This document shows, piece by piece, positions 24,498 to 32,835 of a stretch of 52,799 nucleotides of DNA. Position 1 is the stretch's first letter; each line of letters begins with the position of its first letter. Location: positions 1 to 52,799 of the forward strand of contig DVOW01000063.1 in the NCBI GenBank assembly GCA_018713335.1, written 5' to 3'. A model generated the notes under the pieces. It saw only the letters and a list, made by a program, of their open reading frames with translations, was not told the origin of the DNA and did not search any database. The stretch comes from Candidatus Merdivicinus intestinigallinarum. Lineage in GTDB: Bacteria; Bacillota; Clostridia; Oscillospirales; Ruminococcaceae. A program made the position numbers and the translations under genes.

Positions 24498-26241
24498 TAC
24501 CGTTTATTCCATCAATGGGCCGGTTGTCAAGGTCCGGGATACAAACGATTTTTCCATGATGGAAATGGTATATGTGGGCGAAAAACGCCTGGTAGGGGAG
24601 GTTATCGGCATTACCGAAGCCTATACCACCATCCAGGTGTACGAATCCACCACCGGCTTAAAGCCCGGCGAACCGGTTTACCCGACTGGCGCGCCCCTTT
24701 CCGTAACCCTGGGGCCAGGGTTGCTGTCCAATATTTTTGACGGCATTGAGCGCCCTTTGAAGGATATTGCCGCCATTTCCGGCGGCGCTTTCATTGCCGA
24801 GGGCATCAGCGTTTCCCCGGTGGATGAAAAGAAAACCTATCCCGTCACTTTAACTGTCAAAGAAGGGGACCAGGTCAAGGGCGGCGATGTTTACGCCACC
24901 TGCCCGGAAACTCCGGCTATCCTGCACAAATGCATGCTGGCCCCCAACCTTTCCGGCGAAATCGTCCGGGTGTCCCCTAATGGGGAATACACCGTCAATG
25001 ACACCGTGGCGGTGCTCCGGACAAAGGACGGCAGGGAAGTGCCCCTGACTTTGACCCAGAAATGGCCCATCCGGACGCCCCGCCCGGTAACTAAGCGCCT
25101 GCCCATCGACCGGCCCTTGATTACCGGCCAGCGTGTCATCGACACCCTGATCCCCATTGCCAAGGGCGGCGCGGCGGCTATCCCCGGGGGGTTCGGCACC
25201 GGCAAGACCATGACCCAGCACCAGCTGGCCAAATGGTGCGACGCGGACATTATTGTCTATATCGGCTGCGGCGAGCGCGGCAACGAGATGACCCAGGTTC
25301 TGGAGGAATTCTCAGAACTGATCGACCCCAAATCCGGCCGTGCTATGACCGACCGCACCATTTTGATCGCCAACACCTCCAATATGCCGGTGGCTGCCCG
25401 TGAGGCTTCTATTTACACCGGCATCACCCTGGCGGAATATTACCGGGATATGGGCTACCATGTGGCCATCATGGCGGACTCCACCTCCCGTTGGGCGGAG
25501 GCCTTGCGGGAAATTTCCGGCCGTTTGGAGGAAATGCCCGCCGAGGAAGGCTTCCCGGCTTATCTGCCCTCCCGTCTGGCGGAGTTCTATGAGCGCGCCG
25601 GCTACATGGTCAACTTAAACGGCAGCGAAGGCTCCGTCACCATCATCGGGGCCGTATCGCCCCAGGGTTCCGACTTCTCCGAGCCGGTTACCCAGAACAC
25701 CAAGCGGTTTGTCCGGGCCTTCTGGGCGCTGGACAAGAGCCTGGCCTATGCCCGCCACTATCCGGCCATCAATTGGACCACCAGCTACAGCGAATATGTG
25801 GACGAGCTGGCCCCCTTCTACAATAAAAATTACGGGGACGAGTTTTTGCAGTGCCGCCAGCGGATCTCCAACATCCTGGCTGAGGAAGCCCGGCTCATGG
25901 AGATCGTCAAGCTCATCGGCGCGGACGTCCTGCCTGAAGACCAGAAGCTGATCATCGAAACCGCCCGTTTGATTCGGGTCGGCTTCCTGCAGCAGAACGC
26001 CTTCCACGCGGATGACACTTATGTCCCCCTGGAAAAACAGCTGGGCATGATGCAGATCATCCTGTATTTCTACGACAGCGCCCTGAAAATGGCCAAAAAC
26101 GGCATCCCGGTTTCTCTGATTACCAAAACCGGCCTGCCCGACGACATCATCAAAATCAAGTACAACGTGCCCAACAGTCAGTTGGAAAAGCTCAAGGAAT
26201 ACTATCCGCTGATTGACCGGAAACTGGCGGAGGTGAAATAA
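24490..26241 (+). CDS. V/A-type ATPase catalytic subunit A
   Basis: The 583-residue protein has the catalytic P-loop GGFGTGKT (about 234-241), GERGNEM with the catalytic Glu (about 261-267), the A-specific non-homologous insert (about 110-185) and MADSTSRWAEALREISGR. The start is a TTG at 24490 with GGAGTGGGGGA upstream, inside the 3' end of subunit E; it gives RNTVYSINGPVVKV, which fits the family N-terminus. Its TAA is followed at once by the ATG of subunit B. Confidence 0.97.
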   Translation: MRNTVYSINGPVVKVRDTNDFSMMEMVYVGEKRLVGEVIGITEAYTTIQVYESTTGLKPGEPVYPTGAPLSVTLGPGLLSNIFDGIERPLKDIAAISGGAFIAEGISVSPVDEKKTYPVTLTVKEGDQVKGGDVYATCPETPAILHKCMLAPNLSGEIVRVSPNGEYTVNDTVAVLRTKDGREVPLTLTQKWPIRTPRPVTKRLPIDRPLITGQRVIDTLIPIAKGGAAAIPGGFGTGKTMTQHQLAKWCDADIIVYIGCGERGNEMTQVLEEFSELIDPKSGRAMTDRTILIANTSNMPVAAREASIYTGITLAEYYRDMGYHVAIMADSTSRWAEALREISGRLEEMPAEEGFPAYLPSRLAEFYERAGYMVNLNGSEGSVTIIGAVSPQGSDFSEPVTQNTKRFVRAFWALDKSLAYARHYPAINWTTSYSEYVDELAPFYNKNYGDEFLQCRQRISNILAEEARLMEIVKLIGADVLPEDQKLIIETARLIRVGFLQQNAFHADDTYVPLEKQLGMMQIILYFYDSALKMAKNGIPVSLITKTGLPDDIIKIKYNVPNSQLEKLKEYYPLIDRKLAEVK

Positions 26242-27642
26242 ATGAGCGTACAGATTTTAGGCCTGAAGGAAATCAACGGCCCTCTGGTGGTTTTGGACGG
26301 CGTCAAAGACGTGGGCTACGACGAAATGGCGGAGCTTGTCCTGGAAAACGGCACCCGCCGCACCGGCCGTGTCGTACAGATCGACGGCGAACGGGTGGTT
26401 TTGCAGGTGTTCGAGGGAACCAACTCCCTGGCCTTGAACAACACCCGCACCAGCTTCCGGGGCCATCCCATGGAAATGCCCCTGACAACGGAGCTGCTGG
26501 GCCGTATCTTCAACGGGGCCGGAGACCCCATCGACGGCCTTGGCCCGGTGTTCGCCGACAAAAAGGCGGACATCAACGGCCAGCCCCTGAACCCGGTGTC
26601 CCGGGAATACCCGGTCAATTATATCCGCACCGGCATTTCCTCCATCGACGCCCTGATGACCCTGATCCGGGGCCAGAAGCTGCCCATTTTCTCCGGCTCC
26701 GGCATGAGCCACGACAAACTGGCGGCCCAGATCGTCAAGCAGGCCCAGATCAGCGGTGACAAAAACGAGAAATTCGCCGTGGTGTTCGCCGCTATGGGCG
26801 TGAAAAACGACGTTGCCGATTACTTCAAGCGCCAATTCGAGGAATCCGGCGTTCTGGAACGGGTGGTCATGTTCCTGAACCTGTCCAGCGACCCCATTAT
26901 CGAGCGTATCCTGACCCCCCGCTGCGCCCTGACTGTAGCGGAATATCTGGCCTATGAGAAGGATATGCACATTCTGGTCATCCTGACGGATATGACCTCC
27001 TACGCCGAGGCCCTGCGGGAATTTTCCTCCTCCAAAGGCGAGATCCCCAGCCGAAAAGGCTACCCCGGCTACCTGTATTCCGACCTGGCCTCCATGTATG
27101 AACGGGCCGGCATTATCAAGGGCGCCAAGGGTTCTGTGACCCAGATCCCCATCCTCACCATGCCCAACGACGACATCACCCACCCGGTGCCGGACCTTAC
27201 CGGCTATATTACCGAAGGGCAGATCGTTCTGGACCGGGCTTTGGACCAGTCCGGCGTGTACCCGCCGGTGTCGGTGCTGCCCAGCCTTTCTCGTCTGATG
27301 AAGGACGGCATTGGCGAAGGCTACACCCGCGCCGATCACCCGGATGTGGCGAACCAGCTGTTCTCGGCTTACGCCAAAGTGCAGGACGCCCGGGCCCTGG
27401 CCTCCGTTATCGGCGAGGAAGAGCTTTCCGACGCAGACAAATCCTACTTGGAATTCGGCCGGATGTTTGAGAAGTATTTCCTGGACCAGGGCTTCAACGA
27501 CAACCGCACCATTGACGAAACCATCGACCTTGGGTGGGATCTTCTCTGTCTGCTGAAGAAAGAGGAGCTGGACCGGATGGACAGCAAGCTCATCGAGGCC
27601 CATTACGATCCCCGCCGGGCGGAACGCTTCCGCCAGAAATAA
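26242..27642 (+). CDS. V/A-type ATPase regulatory subunit B
   Basis: The 466-residue protein is homologous to A but lacks a functional P-loop ([13 protein letters not shown] at about 151-163 in place of GxxGxGKT), the hallmark of the non-catalytic B subunit. It retains [27 protein letters not shown] (positions about 247-273). It starts at ATG 26242, directly after the subunit A stop, so translation is probably coupled. Confidence 0.97.
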   Translation: MSVQILGLKEINGPLVVLDGVKDVGYDEMAELVLENGTRRTGRVVQIDGERVVLQVFEGTNSLALNNTRTSFRGHPMEMPLTTELLGRIFNGAGDPIDGLGPVFADKKADINGQPLNPVSREYPVNYIRTGISSIDALMTLIRGQKLPIFSGSGMSHDKLAAQIVKQAQISGDKNEKFAVVFAAMGVKNDVADYFKRQFEESGVLERVVMFLNLSSDPIIERILTPRCALTVAEYLAYEKDMHILVILTDMTSYAEALREFSSSKGEIPSRKGYPGYLYSDLASMYERAGIIKGAKGSVTQIPILTMPNDDITHPVPDLTGYITEGQIVLDRALDQSGVYPPVSVLPSLSRLMKDGIGEGYTRADHPDVANQLFSAYAKVQDARALASVIGEEELSDADKSYLEFGRMFEKYFLDQGFNDNRTIDETIDLGWDLLCLLKKEELDRMDSKLIEAHYDPRRAERFRQK

Positions 27643-27669
27643 AATCCCCGTGAGAAAGGAGGAGTCCTT

Positions 27670-28299
27670 TTGGCAAATCAGGTTTTTCCAACCAAAGGCA
27701 ACCTGCTGAATATCAAAAAATCCCTGTCCCTGGCGTCATTGGGTTTTGACCTGATGGACCGCAAACGGAATATCCTGATCCGGGAGATGATGACCCTTAT
27801 TGATACCGCCAAGGAAGTGCGGGATCAGATTGACGAAACCTACTGCCGGGCTTACCGGGCCCTCCAGCGGGCCAACGTGGCCTTGGGTATCTGCGGCGAT
27901 TTGGCGGAAACCACGCCGCTGTCTTCTGACATTGACATCACCTACCGCAGCGTCATGGGCGTAGAACTGCCCCATATTACCATGGAATCCCGTGATGAGC
28001 AGTCCCACTACGGCCTTCACGGAACCAACTCCCAGCTGGACCAGGCTTTCGTCTGTTTTGTCAAATGCAAGGAGCTGACGGTGAAGCTGGCTGAGGTGGA
28101 AAACAGCATCTACCGGCTGGCAGTGTCCATTAAAAAGACCCAGCGCCGGGCCAACGCCCTAAAAAATATCATTATCCCCGGCTTCGAGGAAAACATCCAT
28201 TTTATTTCCAACGCCTTGGAGGAAAAGGAGCGGGAGGAATTTTCCCGCCTGAAGGTTATCCGCAGCACCAAGGAGAAGAAAAAGGAAAAAGAAGCCTGA
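27670..28299 (+). CDS. V/A-type ATPase subunit D (central stalk)
   Basis: The 209-residue protein is mainly two long helices (about 10-75 and 130-195) that form the rotor axle. The family start PTKGNLLNIKKSLSLA and the C-terminal RRANALKNIIIPGFEENI are both present. The start is TTG 27670, after GAAAGGAGGAG. The tail ends in a Lys/Glu run. It closes the ATPase gene order G/H, C, I, K, F, E, A, B, D. Confidence 0.95.
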   Translation: MANQVFPTKGNLLNIKKSLSLASLGFDLMDRKRNILIREMMTLIDTAKEVRDQIDETYCRAYRALQRANVALGICGDLAETTPLSSDIDITYRSVMGVELPHITMESRDEQSHYGLHGTNSQLDQAFVCFVKCKELTVKLAEVENSIYRLAVSIKKTQRRANALKNIIIPGFEENIHFISNALEEKEREEFSRLKVIRSTKEKKKEKEA

Positions 28300-28305
28300 T
28301 ATATT

Positions 28306-28324
28306 ACCCCGCCTTGCGCGGGGT
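28306..28324 (+). terminator. Weak hairpin after subunit D
   Basis: ACCCCGC (28306-28312) pairs with GCGGGGT (28318-28324), followed by only TTTGCTGTT. It may attenuate rather than end the transcript before the next gene, 25 bp downstream. Confidence 0.5.
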
Positions 28325-28348
28325 TTGCTGTTATAGGGAGGAAGTTTC

Positions 28349-28966
28349 ATGGAAATCTTGAAAAGCGGCCCTATGCCATTGCCGAAAGAAATCACCCGGG
28401 AGAAAATCCAGGAAAAGTTTGGCCTGACCCAAAGGGAGCTGTACTTACTGGTGGGAAGCAATGACGCCCGGCTTTTTATGGTGAATTCATTTGACGCCAT
28501 TTCTCCGGATGAACGCTGCCGCAATCTGACCGGCGGCCTGCCTGTGCCGGAAAAGTGGCTTGCCGACCATTCCGGCCTGACGGAAGAGGACATTCGTGCT
28601 TTTGACCAGGGCGGGGAAATGGAGGAAGAGGCGAAATGCCGCCTCTTTGCGGCCCAAATGACGGCTGTCAGGTATTTTACCTTTACAGTCTTTCCGGCCC
28701 TTCGGAAAGAACATGACCTGCAAAACGGGCAGCTTTCTTCCTTTTTGCAGGACCATCCCGAAATTTTAGACGGGTTCTCCCTGCCGGAGGATGCTATTTC
28801 CCCGGAAAAGATGCTGGCGGAGGACACCCGGTATTTCTGTCAAAAGACCAGCTTGCCGGAATCTGTTTTGAAAAAGCTGGCAAAAGGGGAGGAACTGAAC
28901 CGGCTTTTGGTGACGGCGGCGACGCTCCGGAACCTTTGGGAATCGGAGGAGCTGGCAAAATTGTAA
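28349..28966 (+). CDS. Protein of unknown function downstream of the V-ATPase operon
   Basis: The 205-residue soluble, acidic, mostly helical protein is not one I recognise. It opens MEILKSGPMPLPKEITREKI and has no membrane segment, signal peptide, Cys cluster or nucleotide motif. RBS GGGAGG precedes ATG 28349. It lies in the ATPase direction behind a weak hairpin, so partial cotranscription with the ATPase is likely; that makes a regulatory or assembly role possible, but nothing in the sequence shows it. Confidence 0.7.
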   Translation: MEILKSGPMPLPKEITREKIQEKFGLTQRELYLLVGSNDARLFMVNSFDAISPDERCRNLTGGLPVPEKWLADHSGLTEEDIRAFDQGGEMEEEAKCRLFAAQMTAVRYFTFTVFPALRKEHDLQNGQLSSFLQDHPEILDGFSLPEDAISPEKMLAEDTRYFCQKTSLPESVLKKLAKGEELNRLLVTAATLRNLWESEELAKL

Positions 28967-28972
28967 AAACAC

Positions 28973-29001
28973 TTGCATTTTTCAGATTAATGTGTTATCT
29001 T
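28973..29001 (+). promoter_or_regulatory. Promoter of the leader-RNHCP transcript
   Basis: TTGCAT (28973-28978), a 17-bp spacer with TG at its end (extended -10), then TATCTT (28996-29001). It gives an untranslated leader of about 220 nt before the RNHCP gene. Confidence 0.6.
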
Positions 29002-29111
29002 AAAAAAGGTTGATTCGCTGTATGCAGGAGGGGGTGCTGCGTCCGGTTGAATGAGCCGAAAAACCGAATGTAATCTTTCAATATCTTCTTGCATTGAGAA
29101 AGGAGATTTTT

Positions 29112-29147
29112 ATGAAGAAGCAGATGATGTTTACTAGTGTGCGCTGA
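29112..29147 (+). CDS. Probable 11-residue leader peptide (MKKQMMFTSVR)
   Basis: An ATG at 29112 sits 7 bp after AAAGGAG and opens an 11-codon frame ending in TGA at 29145-29147. The peptide is MKKQMMFTSVR. The stop lies two bases before the left arm of a strong hairpin, and the next gene starts 80 bp later. This is the layout of translational attenuators. Another 10-codon frame at 29022-29054 has no RBS and is less convincing. Confidence 0.5.
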   Translation: MKKQMMFTSVR

Positions 29148-29149
29148 CC

Positions 29150-29219
29150 GGGAGGTTTGCGTACAAGAAACGAGGGGCAAGCCTCCCATAGGACGAAAAA
29201 TCAACGTTCTTTTAGGAGG
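29150..29219 (+). promoter_or_regulatory. Attenuator-like hairpin before the RNHCP gene
   Basis: GGGAGGTTTGC (29150-29160) pairs with GCAAGCCTCCC (29177-29187), 11 bp with one G-U. The right arm contains CCTCC (29182-29186), which could instead pair with GGAGG of the RNHCP Shine-Dalgarno (29215-29219). A ribosome finishing the leader peptide would cover the left arm and favour that second pairing. The pairing is seen in the sequence; the switch is inference. Confidence 0.5.
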
Positions 29220-29227
29220 AATTTCCC

Positions 29228-29656
29228 GTGAATCGAGAAAATAAACGTAAAAAATACGAAAAAGGCTACTACAAAACCCACGCGTGCAAGGATACTTTCA
29301 CCTGTAAGGTGTGCGGACGGCCGGTGGTGCCGGAGGGCGCAGGCAGCGGCCACCGCAACCACTGTCCCAACTGCCTTTCCAGCCTGCATGTGGACATCGA
29401 GCCCGGCGACCGGGCCGCTGACTGCGGCGGCATTATGGAGCCGGTGGCGGTTTGGGTGCGCAAAAGCGGCGAGTGGGCCATTATCCACCGGTGCCGGAGA
29501 TGCGGTACCTTGTCGTCCAACCGGATCGCGGCGGACGACAACCCCATGAAGCTCATGTCCATCGCCATGAAACCGGCGGCATTCCCGCCGTTCCCTCTGG
29601 AACGGATCGAGGAAATGACCAAGCTCATGGCCGGGGACGGGGAACTGAAGTGGTAG
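29228..29656 (+). CDS. RNHCP domain-containing zinc-ribbon protein
   Basis: The 142-residue basic protein has the RNHCP signature: CKVCGRPV (about 22-29), GSGHRNHCPNCLSSLHVD (about 37-54), GDRAADCGGIMEPV, and a final HRCRRCGTLSSNRIAADDN. Four CxxC-type pairs suggest two zinc ribbons. The role of RNHCP proteins is not established; a ribosome or RNA association has been suspected from their charge and Cys pattern. The start is GTG 29228 behind AGGAGG. It is preceded by a long structured leader with a possible leader peptide and followed by a terminator. Confidence 0.82.
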   Translation: MNRENKRKKYEKGYYKTHACKDTFTCKVCGRPVVPEGAGSGHRNHCPNCLSSLHVDIEPGDRAADCGGIMEPVAVWVRKSGEWAIIHRCRRCGTLSSNRIAADDNPMKLMSIAMKPAAFPPFPLERIEEMTKLMAGDGELKW

Positions 29657-29671
29657 GCTTTTGGATAAAAC

Positions 29672-29701
29672 AAAAGGGCGGATCTCCATCCGTCCTTTTT
29701 T
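29672..29701 (+). terminator. Terminator after the RNHCP gene
   Basis: AAAAGGGCGGAT (29672-29683) pairs with ATCCGTCCTTTT (29688-29699), tetraloop CTCC, T run to 29701. Confidence 0.9.
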
Positions 29702-29724
29702 CATTCATCCGGTTACCGGGCAGG

Positions 29725-29766
29725 TTGACAACTCTGCCGTTTTCTGTTACGCTAATATTAGCGTAA
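29725..29766 (+). promoter_or_regulatory. AraC-operon promoter with a perfect 20-bp palindrome
   Basis: TTGACA (29725-29730), 17 bp, then TACGCT (29748-29753). The perfect palindrome TTACGCTAATATTAGCGTAA (29747-29766) covers the -10 and start region and runs into the AAGGAGG site, so a bound dimer or an RNA hairpin could block expression. Confidence 0.7.
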
Positions 29767-29777
29767 GGAGGGGTTTT

Positions 29778-30761
29778 GTGAACCGCCAGCTCATGGAAGA
29801 ACTGCGGAGGATCACCGCGGAGGAACAGCGGATTTTGGACGGCCGGTCCGGGGTGGACAAGGCCCTGTATACCCATGCCCGGGATTTCACCATCGACAGC
29901 CGCCAGATGCTGCTGGATGGAAAGCTCATCGACATCCGGCCCCACACCCGGTTTGTCCATTTCCCGGAACACCGGCACAACTATGTGGAAATTGTCCTCA
30001 TGTGCCAGGGTCATTTGACCCATATCATCGACCGGACCAACCGGGTGGAACTGGAGGAAGGCGACCTGCTCTTTTTGAATCAGTTTTCCTCCCACGAGAT
30101 CCTGCCTGCCGGGATGGACGACATCGCGGTAAATTTTATGGTGCTGCCGGAATTTTTCGACACCGCCCAGGAGATGCTGGACAAAGGCAACGTGATCTCC
30201 CAGTTTTTGCTCAGCGCCATGCGGCGGGAAGGCGGGGAAGGGCAGTACCTTCATTTTAAGGCGGCCCCTCTGCTGCCGGTGCAGAACCTGGCGGAAAATA
30301 TGATCTGGTCCCTCTTAAAGCGCCAGCCGGACCGGCGGCGCACCAACCAGTTTACCATGGGCCTTCTGTTTTTGGAACTGGTGAACCATGGGGAAACCCT
30401 GAAGGCAGGCGGGCCTTCCGGCGGGCGGGACCAGGCGGTGATGGAGGCTTTGTCCTATATCCAGAGCAATTACCGCACGGCCAGCCTGACTGCCCTGGCC
30501 AATCAGATGAACCTGCCGGATTACGCCTTGAGCAAACTCATTAAAACGGAAACCGGCTCGACCTTTAAGGAACTGCTTCAGCAAAAGCGCCTGCACCAGG
30601 CCGCCCGGCTGATCCGGGAAACGGACCTTCCGGTTTCGGACGTGATTACCCTGGTGGGGTACGACAATACCAGCTATTTTTACCGGGTGTTCCGGGAGGA
30701 GTTTGGGCTGACGCCCCGGGAATACCGCCAAAGCCAGCCGGGAAAGGAGAATTTTTCATGA
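29778..30761 (+). CDS. AraC family transcriptional regulator with cupin sensor domain
   Basis: The 327-residue protein has an N-terminal AraC-type cupin (FVHFPEHRHNYVEIVLMCQG, about 56-75, with the His pair) and a C-terminal double HTH (SLTALANQMNLPDYALSKLIKTETG, about 236-260, and VSDVITLVGYDNTSYFYRVFREEFGLTPREYR, positions about 288-319). The cupin usually binds a sugar or similar small ligand. The start is GTG 29778, after AAGGAGGGG; the longer frame would run through the promoter. Its stop overlaps the dCMP deaminase start (ATGA). Confidence 0.9.
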   Translation: MNRQLMEELRRITAEEQRILDGRSGVDKALYTHARDFTIDSRQMLLDGKLIDIRPHTRFVHFPEHRHNYVEIVLMCQGHLTHIIDRTNRVELEEGDLLFLNQFSSHEILPAGMDDIAVNFMVLPEFFDTAQEMLDKGNVISQFLLSAMRREGGEGQYLHFKAAPLLPVQNLAENMIWSLLKRQPDRRRTNQFTMGLLFLELVNHGETLKAGGPSGGRDQAVMEALSYIQSNYRTASLTALANQMNLPDYALSKLIKTETGSTFKELLQQKRLHQAARLIRETDLPVSDVITLVGYDNTSYFYRVFREEFGLTPREYRQSQPGKENFS

Positions 30762-31237
30762 AACGCGCCGATTACCTTTCATGGGACGAATATTTTATGG
30801 GGGTGGCCATGCTTTCGGCACAGCGCAGCAAGGACCCATCCACCCAAGTGGGCGCCTGCATTGCCAACCACGACCACAAGATCCTGTCGGTGGGCTACAA
30901 CGGGATGCCCACCGGCTGCCACGATGACCTGATGGCCTGGGAACGGGAGGGCGCGCCCCTGGAAACTAAGTACCTGTATGTCTGCCACGCCGAGCTGAAC
31001 GCCATTCTCAATAACGACAGCGGCTCCTTGAAGGGGACAACGATTTATGTGACCCTGTTCCCCTGCAACGAGTGCGCCAAGGCCATTATCCAAAGCGGCA
31101 TCCGGGAAGTGGTCTATTGGGACGACAAATACGCCGAAACCGACGCGGTCATCGCTTCCAAGCGGATGTTTGAGATGGCGGGCGTCACCTGCCGGGCCTA
31201 CCAGCCCAGCGGGAAAAAGCTGGAGATGGAATTTTAA
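30758..31237 (+). CDS. Deoxycytidylate (dCMP) deaminase
   Basis: The 159-residue zinc enzyme has the catalytic HAEL-NAI motif (CHAELNAI, about 76-83), the PCNECAK zinc cysteines (about 104-110) and the upstream substrate motif DPSTQVGA. It converts dCMP to dUMP for dTTP synthesis. It resembles ComEB. ATG 30758 is coupled to the AraC stop, and its TAA overlaps the next ATG, giving a three-gene overlapping operon. Why a dCMP deaminase is coupled to an AraC regulator is not clear. Confidence 0.93.
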   Translation: MKRADYLSWDEYFMGVAMLSAQRSKDPSTQVGACIANHDHKILSVGYNGMPTGCHDDLMAWEREGAPLETKYLYVCHAELNAILNNDSGSLKGTTIYVTLFPCNECAKAIIQSGIREVVYWDDKYAETDAVIASKRMFEMAGVTCRAYQPSGKKLEMEF

Positions 31238-31974
31238 TGGAGCGCTTTCTCCAAAAGGCGGAAATCCGGGATAAATCCCTGCTGCAAAGGGGCGTCTATC
31301 CCTTTTCTATCCCGGCCATCCGGAAAATGGGGGAGGTGGAGTTCCACCCCCAGGCGACATTTTTCATCGGGGAAAACGGCTCCGGGAAATCCACCCTGCT
31401 GGAAGGCATCGCGGTTCAGTTCGGCTTTAACCCGGAAGGGGGCACCCGGAACTTCAACTTTTCCACCTACGCCTCCCATTCGGAGCTTTGGCGGCATTTG
31501 CGGCTCACCAAAGGGATTTCCCGGCCGAAAGACGGCTTTTTCTTCCGGGCGGAGAGCTTTTACAACGTTGCTACGGAAATCGAGCATCTGTCGGAGGAAG
31601 GATTGGGCCGCCCCATCCGGGAAAGCTACGGCGGGAACCTCCATTACCGTTCCCACGGGGAGAGCTTTTTTGCCCTGCTGCAGAACCGGCTGGGCGGGCA
31701 CGGGCTGTATCTGTTCGATGAGCCGGAGGCGGCCCTGTCGCCCCTGCGCCAGTTGGCCATGCTCCGCCGGATGCGGGAACTGGCGGAAAACGGTTCCCAG
31801 CTGATCATCGCCACCCATTCTCCCATCCTGTTGGCCTACCCCGACTGCTGGATCTATGAATTTTCCGATGACGGCATCCGGCGCGTGGACTACGAGGATA
31901 CGGACCTTTACCGGATCACAAAGGATTTTTTAAATCATTATCCCCAGGTTTTGGAGGATTTGTTTCGTGAATAA
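31237..31974 (+). CDS. AAA family ATPase (ABC/SMC-type nucleotide-binding fold, COG3910-like)
   Basis: The 245-residue soluble ATPase has Walker A FIGENGSGKSTLLEGIA (about 42-58), Q-loop region AVQFGFN, Walker B GLYLFDEPEAALSP (about 154-167) and an H-loop IIATHSPIL. There is no LSGGQ in standard form; the RSHGESFF segment (about 137-144) takes its place, as in the stand-alone ATPases related to RecF and Rad50. No substrate domain is attached. It starts in a TAATG overlap with the deaminase. Confidence 0.85.
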   Translation: MERFLQKAEIRDKSLLQRGVYPFSIPAIRKMGEVEFHPQATFFIGENGSGKSTLLEGIAVQFGFNPEGGTRNFNFSTYASHSELWRHLRLTKGISRPKDGFFFRAESFYNVATEIEHLSEEGLGRPIRESYGGNLHYRSHGESFFALLQNRLGGHGLYLFDEPEAALSPLRQLAMLRRMRELAENGSQLIIATHSPILLAYPDCWIYEFSDDGIRRVDYEDTDLYRITKDFLNHYPQVLEDLFRE

Positions 31975-32011
31975 ACCCCCCGCGTCCTGCTGTTTCAGAA
32001 CACGGGGGGTT
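31974..32011. terminator. Hairpin between convergent genes
   Basis: AACCCCCCG (31974-31982) pairs with CGGGGGGTT (32003-32011), between the AAA ATPase and the convergent kinase-like gene. There is no T run, so strength is uncertain. Confidence 0.55.
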
Positions 32012-32023
32012 CAATATGGGGGG

Positions 32024-32662
32024 TTACGCTTTTTTCGGATGGCGGCTTTCGGTTTCAATGAATTTTTGCAGTAATTCCACTGTCCCGTCTACGCCCAGGG
32101 AAGCGGTATTGACGCACAAGTCGTAATTTTCCGCTTGTCCCCATTTTAAGTTGGTATAGAAATTATAATAGGAAGCCCTCTTCTTATCCATTTTCGCCAG
32201 CTTTTCCTTGGCTTTTTCCAAAGGAAGGCCGTAATAAGTGGTTGCCCGTGCAATACGGTCCTCCATAGTGGAGTAAAGAAAAACGTTGATGCAGTCCGAC
32301 CGGTCCCGCAGGACGTATTCCGAGCACCGCCCAACAATGACGCAAGGGCCTTGGTTGGCCATTTTCCGGATAATTTCCGACTGGATTAAGAAAACCTGGT
32401 CGCTTAAAGGGAGCTCCGGGGAAACTGTGCCGCCCCGCAGCAGGCCTGCGTTCAGGGAAAGGCTGTAAAGCAGGCTGTTTGTGGGCTTTTCTTCCAGCTG
32501 TTCAAAAATTTCCCTGCTGATGCCGCTTTCCTCGGCAGACCGCAGGATGATTTCTTTGTCATAGAAAGGAATGTCCAGAGCCTCCGCAAGTTTCCGGCCA
32601 ATGTAACGGCCGCCGCTGCCATACTGTCTGCTGATCGTAATAATTGTACGGGTATCTGCCAT
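32024..32662 (-). CDS. Cytidylate kinase-like family protein
   Basis: The 212-residue P-loop protein of the cytidylate-kinase-like family starts TRTIITISRQYGSGGRYIGRKLAEAL (P-loop SRQYGSGG, about 10-17), then has PCVIVGRCSEYVLRD (about 108-122) and a lid-like RIARATTYYG. Such proteins are common in Clostridia and their substrate is not firmly known; they differ from Cmk itself. ATG 32662 follows GGAGTGA. It has its own strong promoter, divergent from the PAP2 gene. Confidence 0.85.
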   Translation of the reverse strand: MADTRTIITISRQYGSGGRYIGRKLAEALDIPFYDKEIILRSAEESGISREIFEQLEEKPTNSLLYSLSLNAGLLRGGTVSPELPLSDQVFLIQSEIIRKMANQGPCVIVGRCSEYVLRDRSDCINVFLYSTMEDRIARATTYYGLPLEKAKEKLAKMDKKRASYYNFYTNLKWGQAENYDLCVNTASLGVDGTVELLQKFIETESRHPKKA

Positions 32663-32714
32663 TTGGATCACTCCGTTCGTTAAGATATTACAAAAACTAT
32701 GTTTCTGTATTTAT

Positions 32715-32743
32715 ATTATAGAATAAATATACAAAAAAGTCAA
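32715..32743 (-). promoter_or_regulatory. Promoter of the cytidylate kinase-like gene
   Basis: Minus strand: TTGACT (32738-32743), 17-bp spacer, TATAAT (32715-32720). Confidence 0.82.
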
Positions 32744-32782
32744 GGGCGTTTCTGAAATCTTTTTAAACAAAACAAAAATCCC

Positions 32783-32811
32783 TTGCAAAAGATTTTGAAA
32801 CAGGGTATACT
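32783..32811 (+). promoter_or_regulatory. Promoter of the PAP2 gene
   Basis: TTGCAA (32783-32788), 17-bp spacer, TATACT (32806-32811), 24 bp before the ATG. Confidence 0.8.
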
Positions 32812-32835
32812 GATACAACAGAAAGGAGAGGTGGC

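Noticed and set aside
29022-29054. A second tiny frame (MQEGVLRPVE) in the RNHCP leader
   Set aside because: It has no Shine-Dalgarno at a usable distance and overlaps other possible pairings; kept only as a remark.
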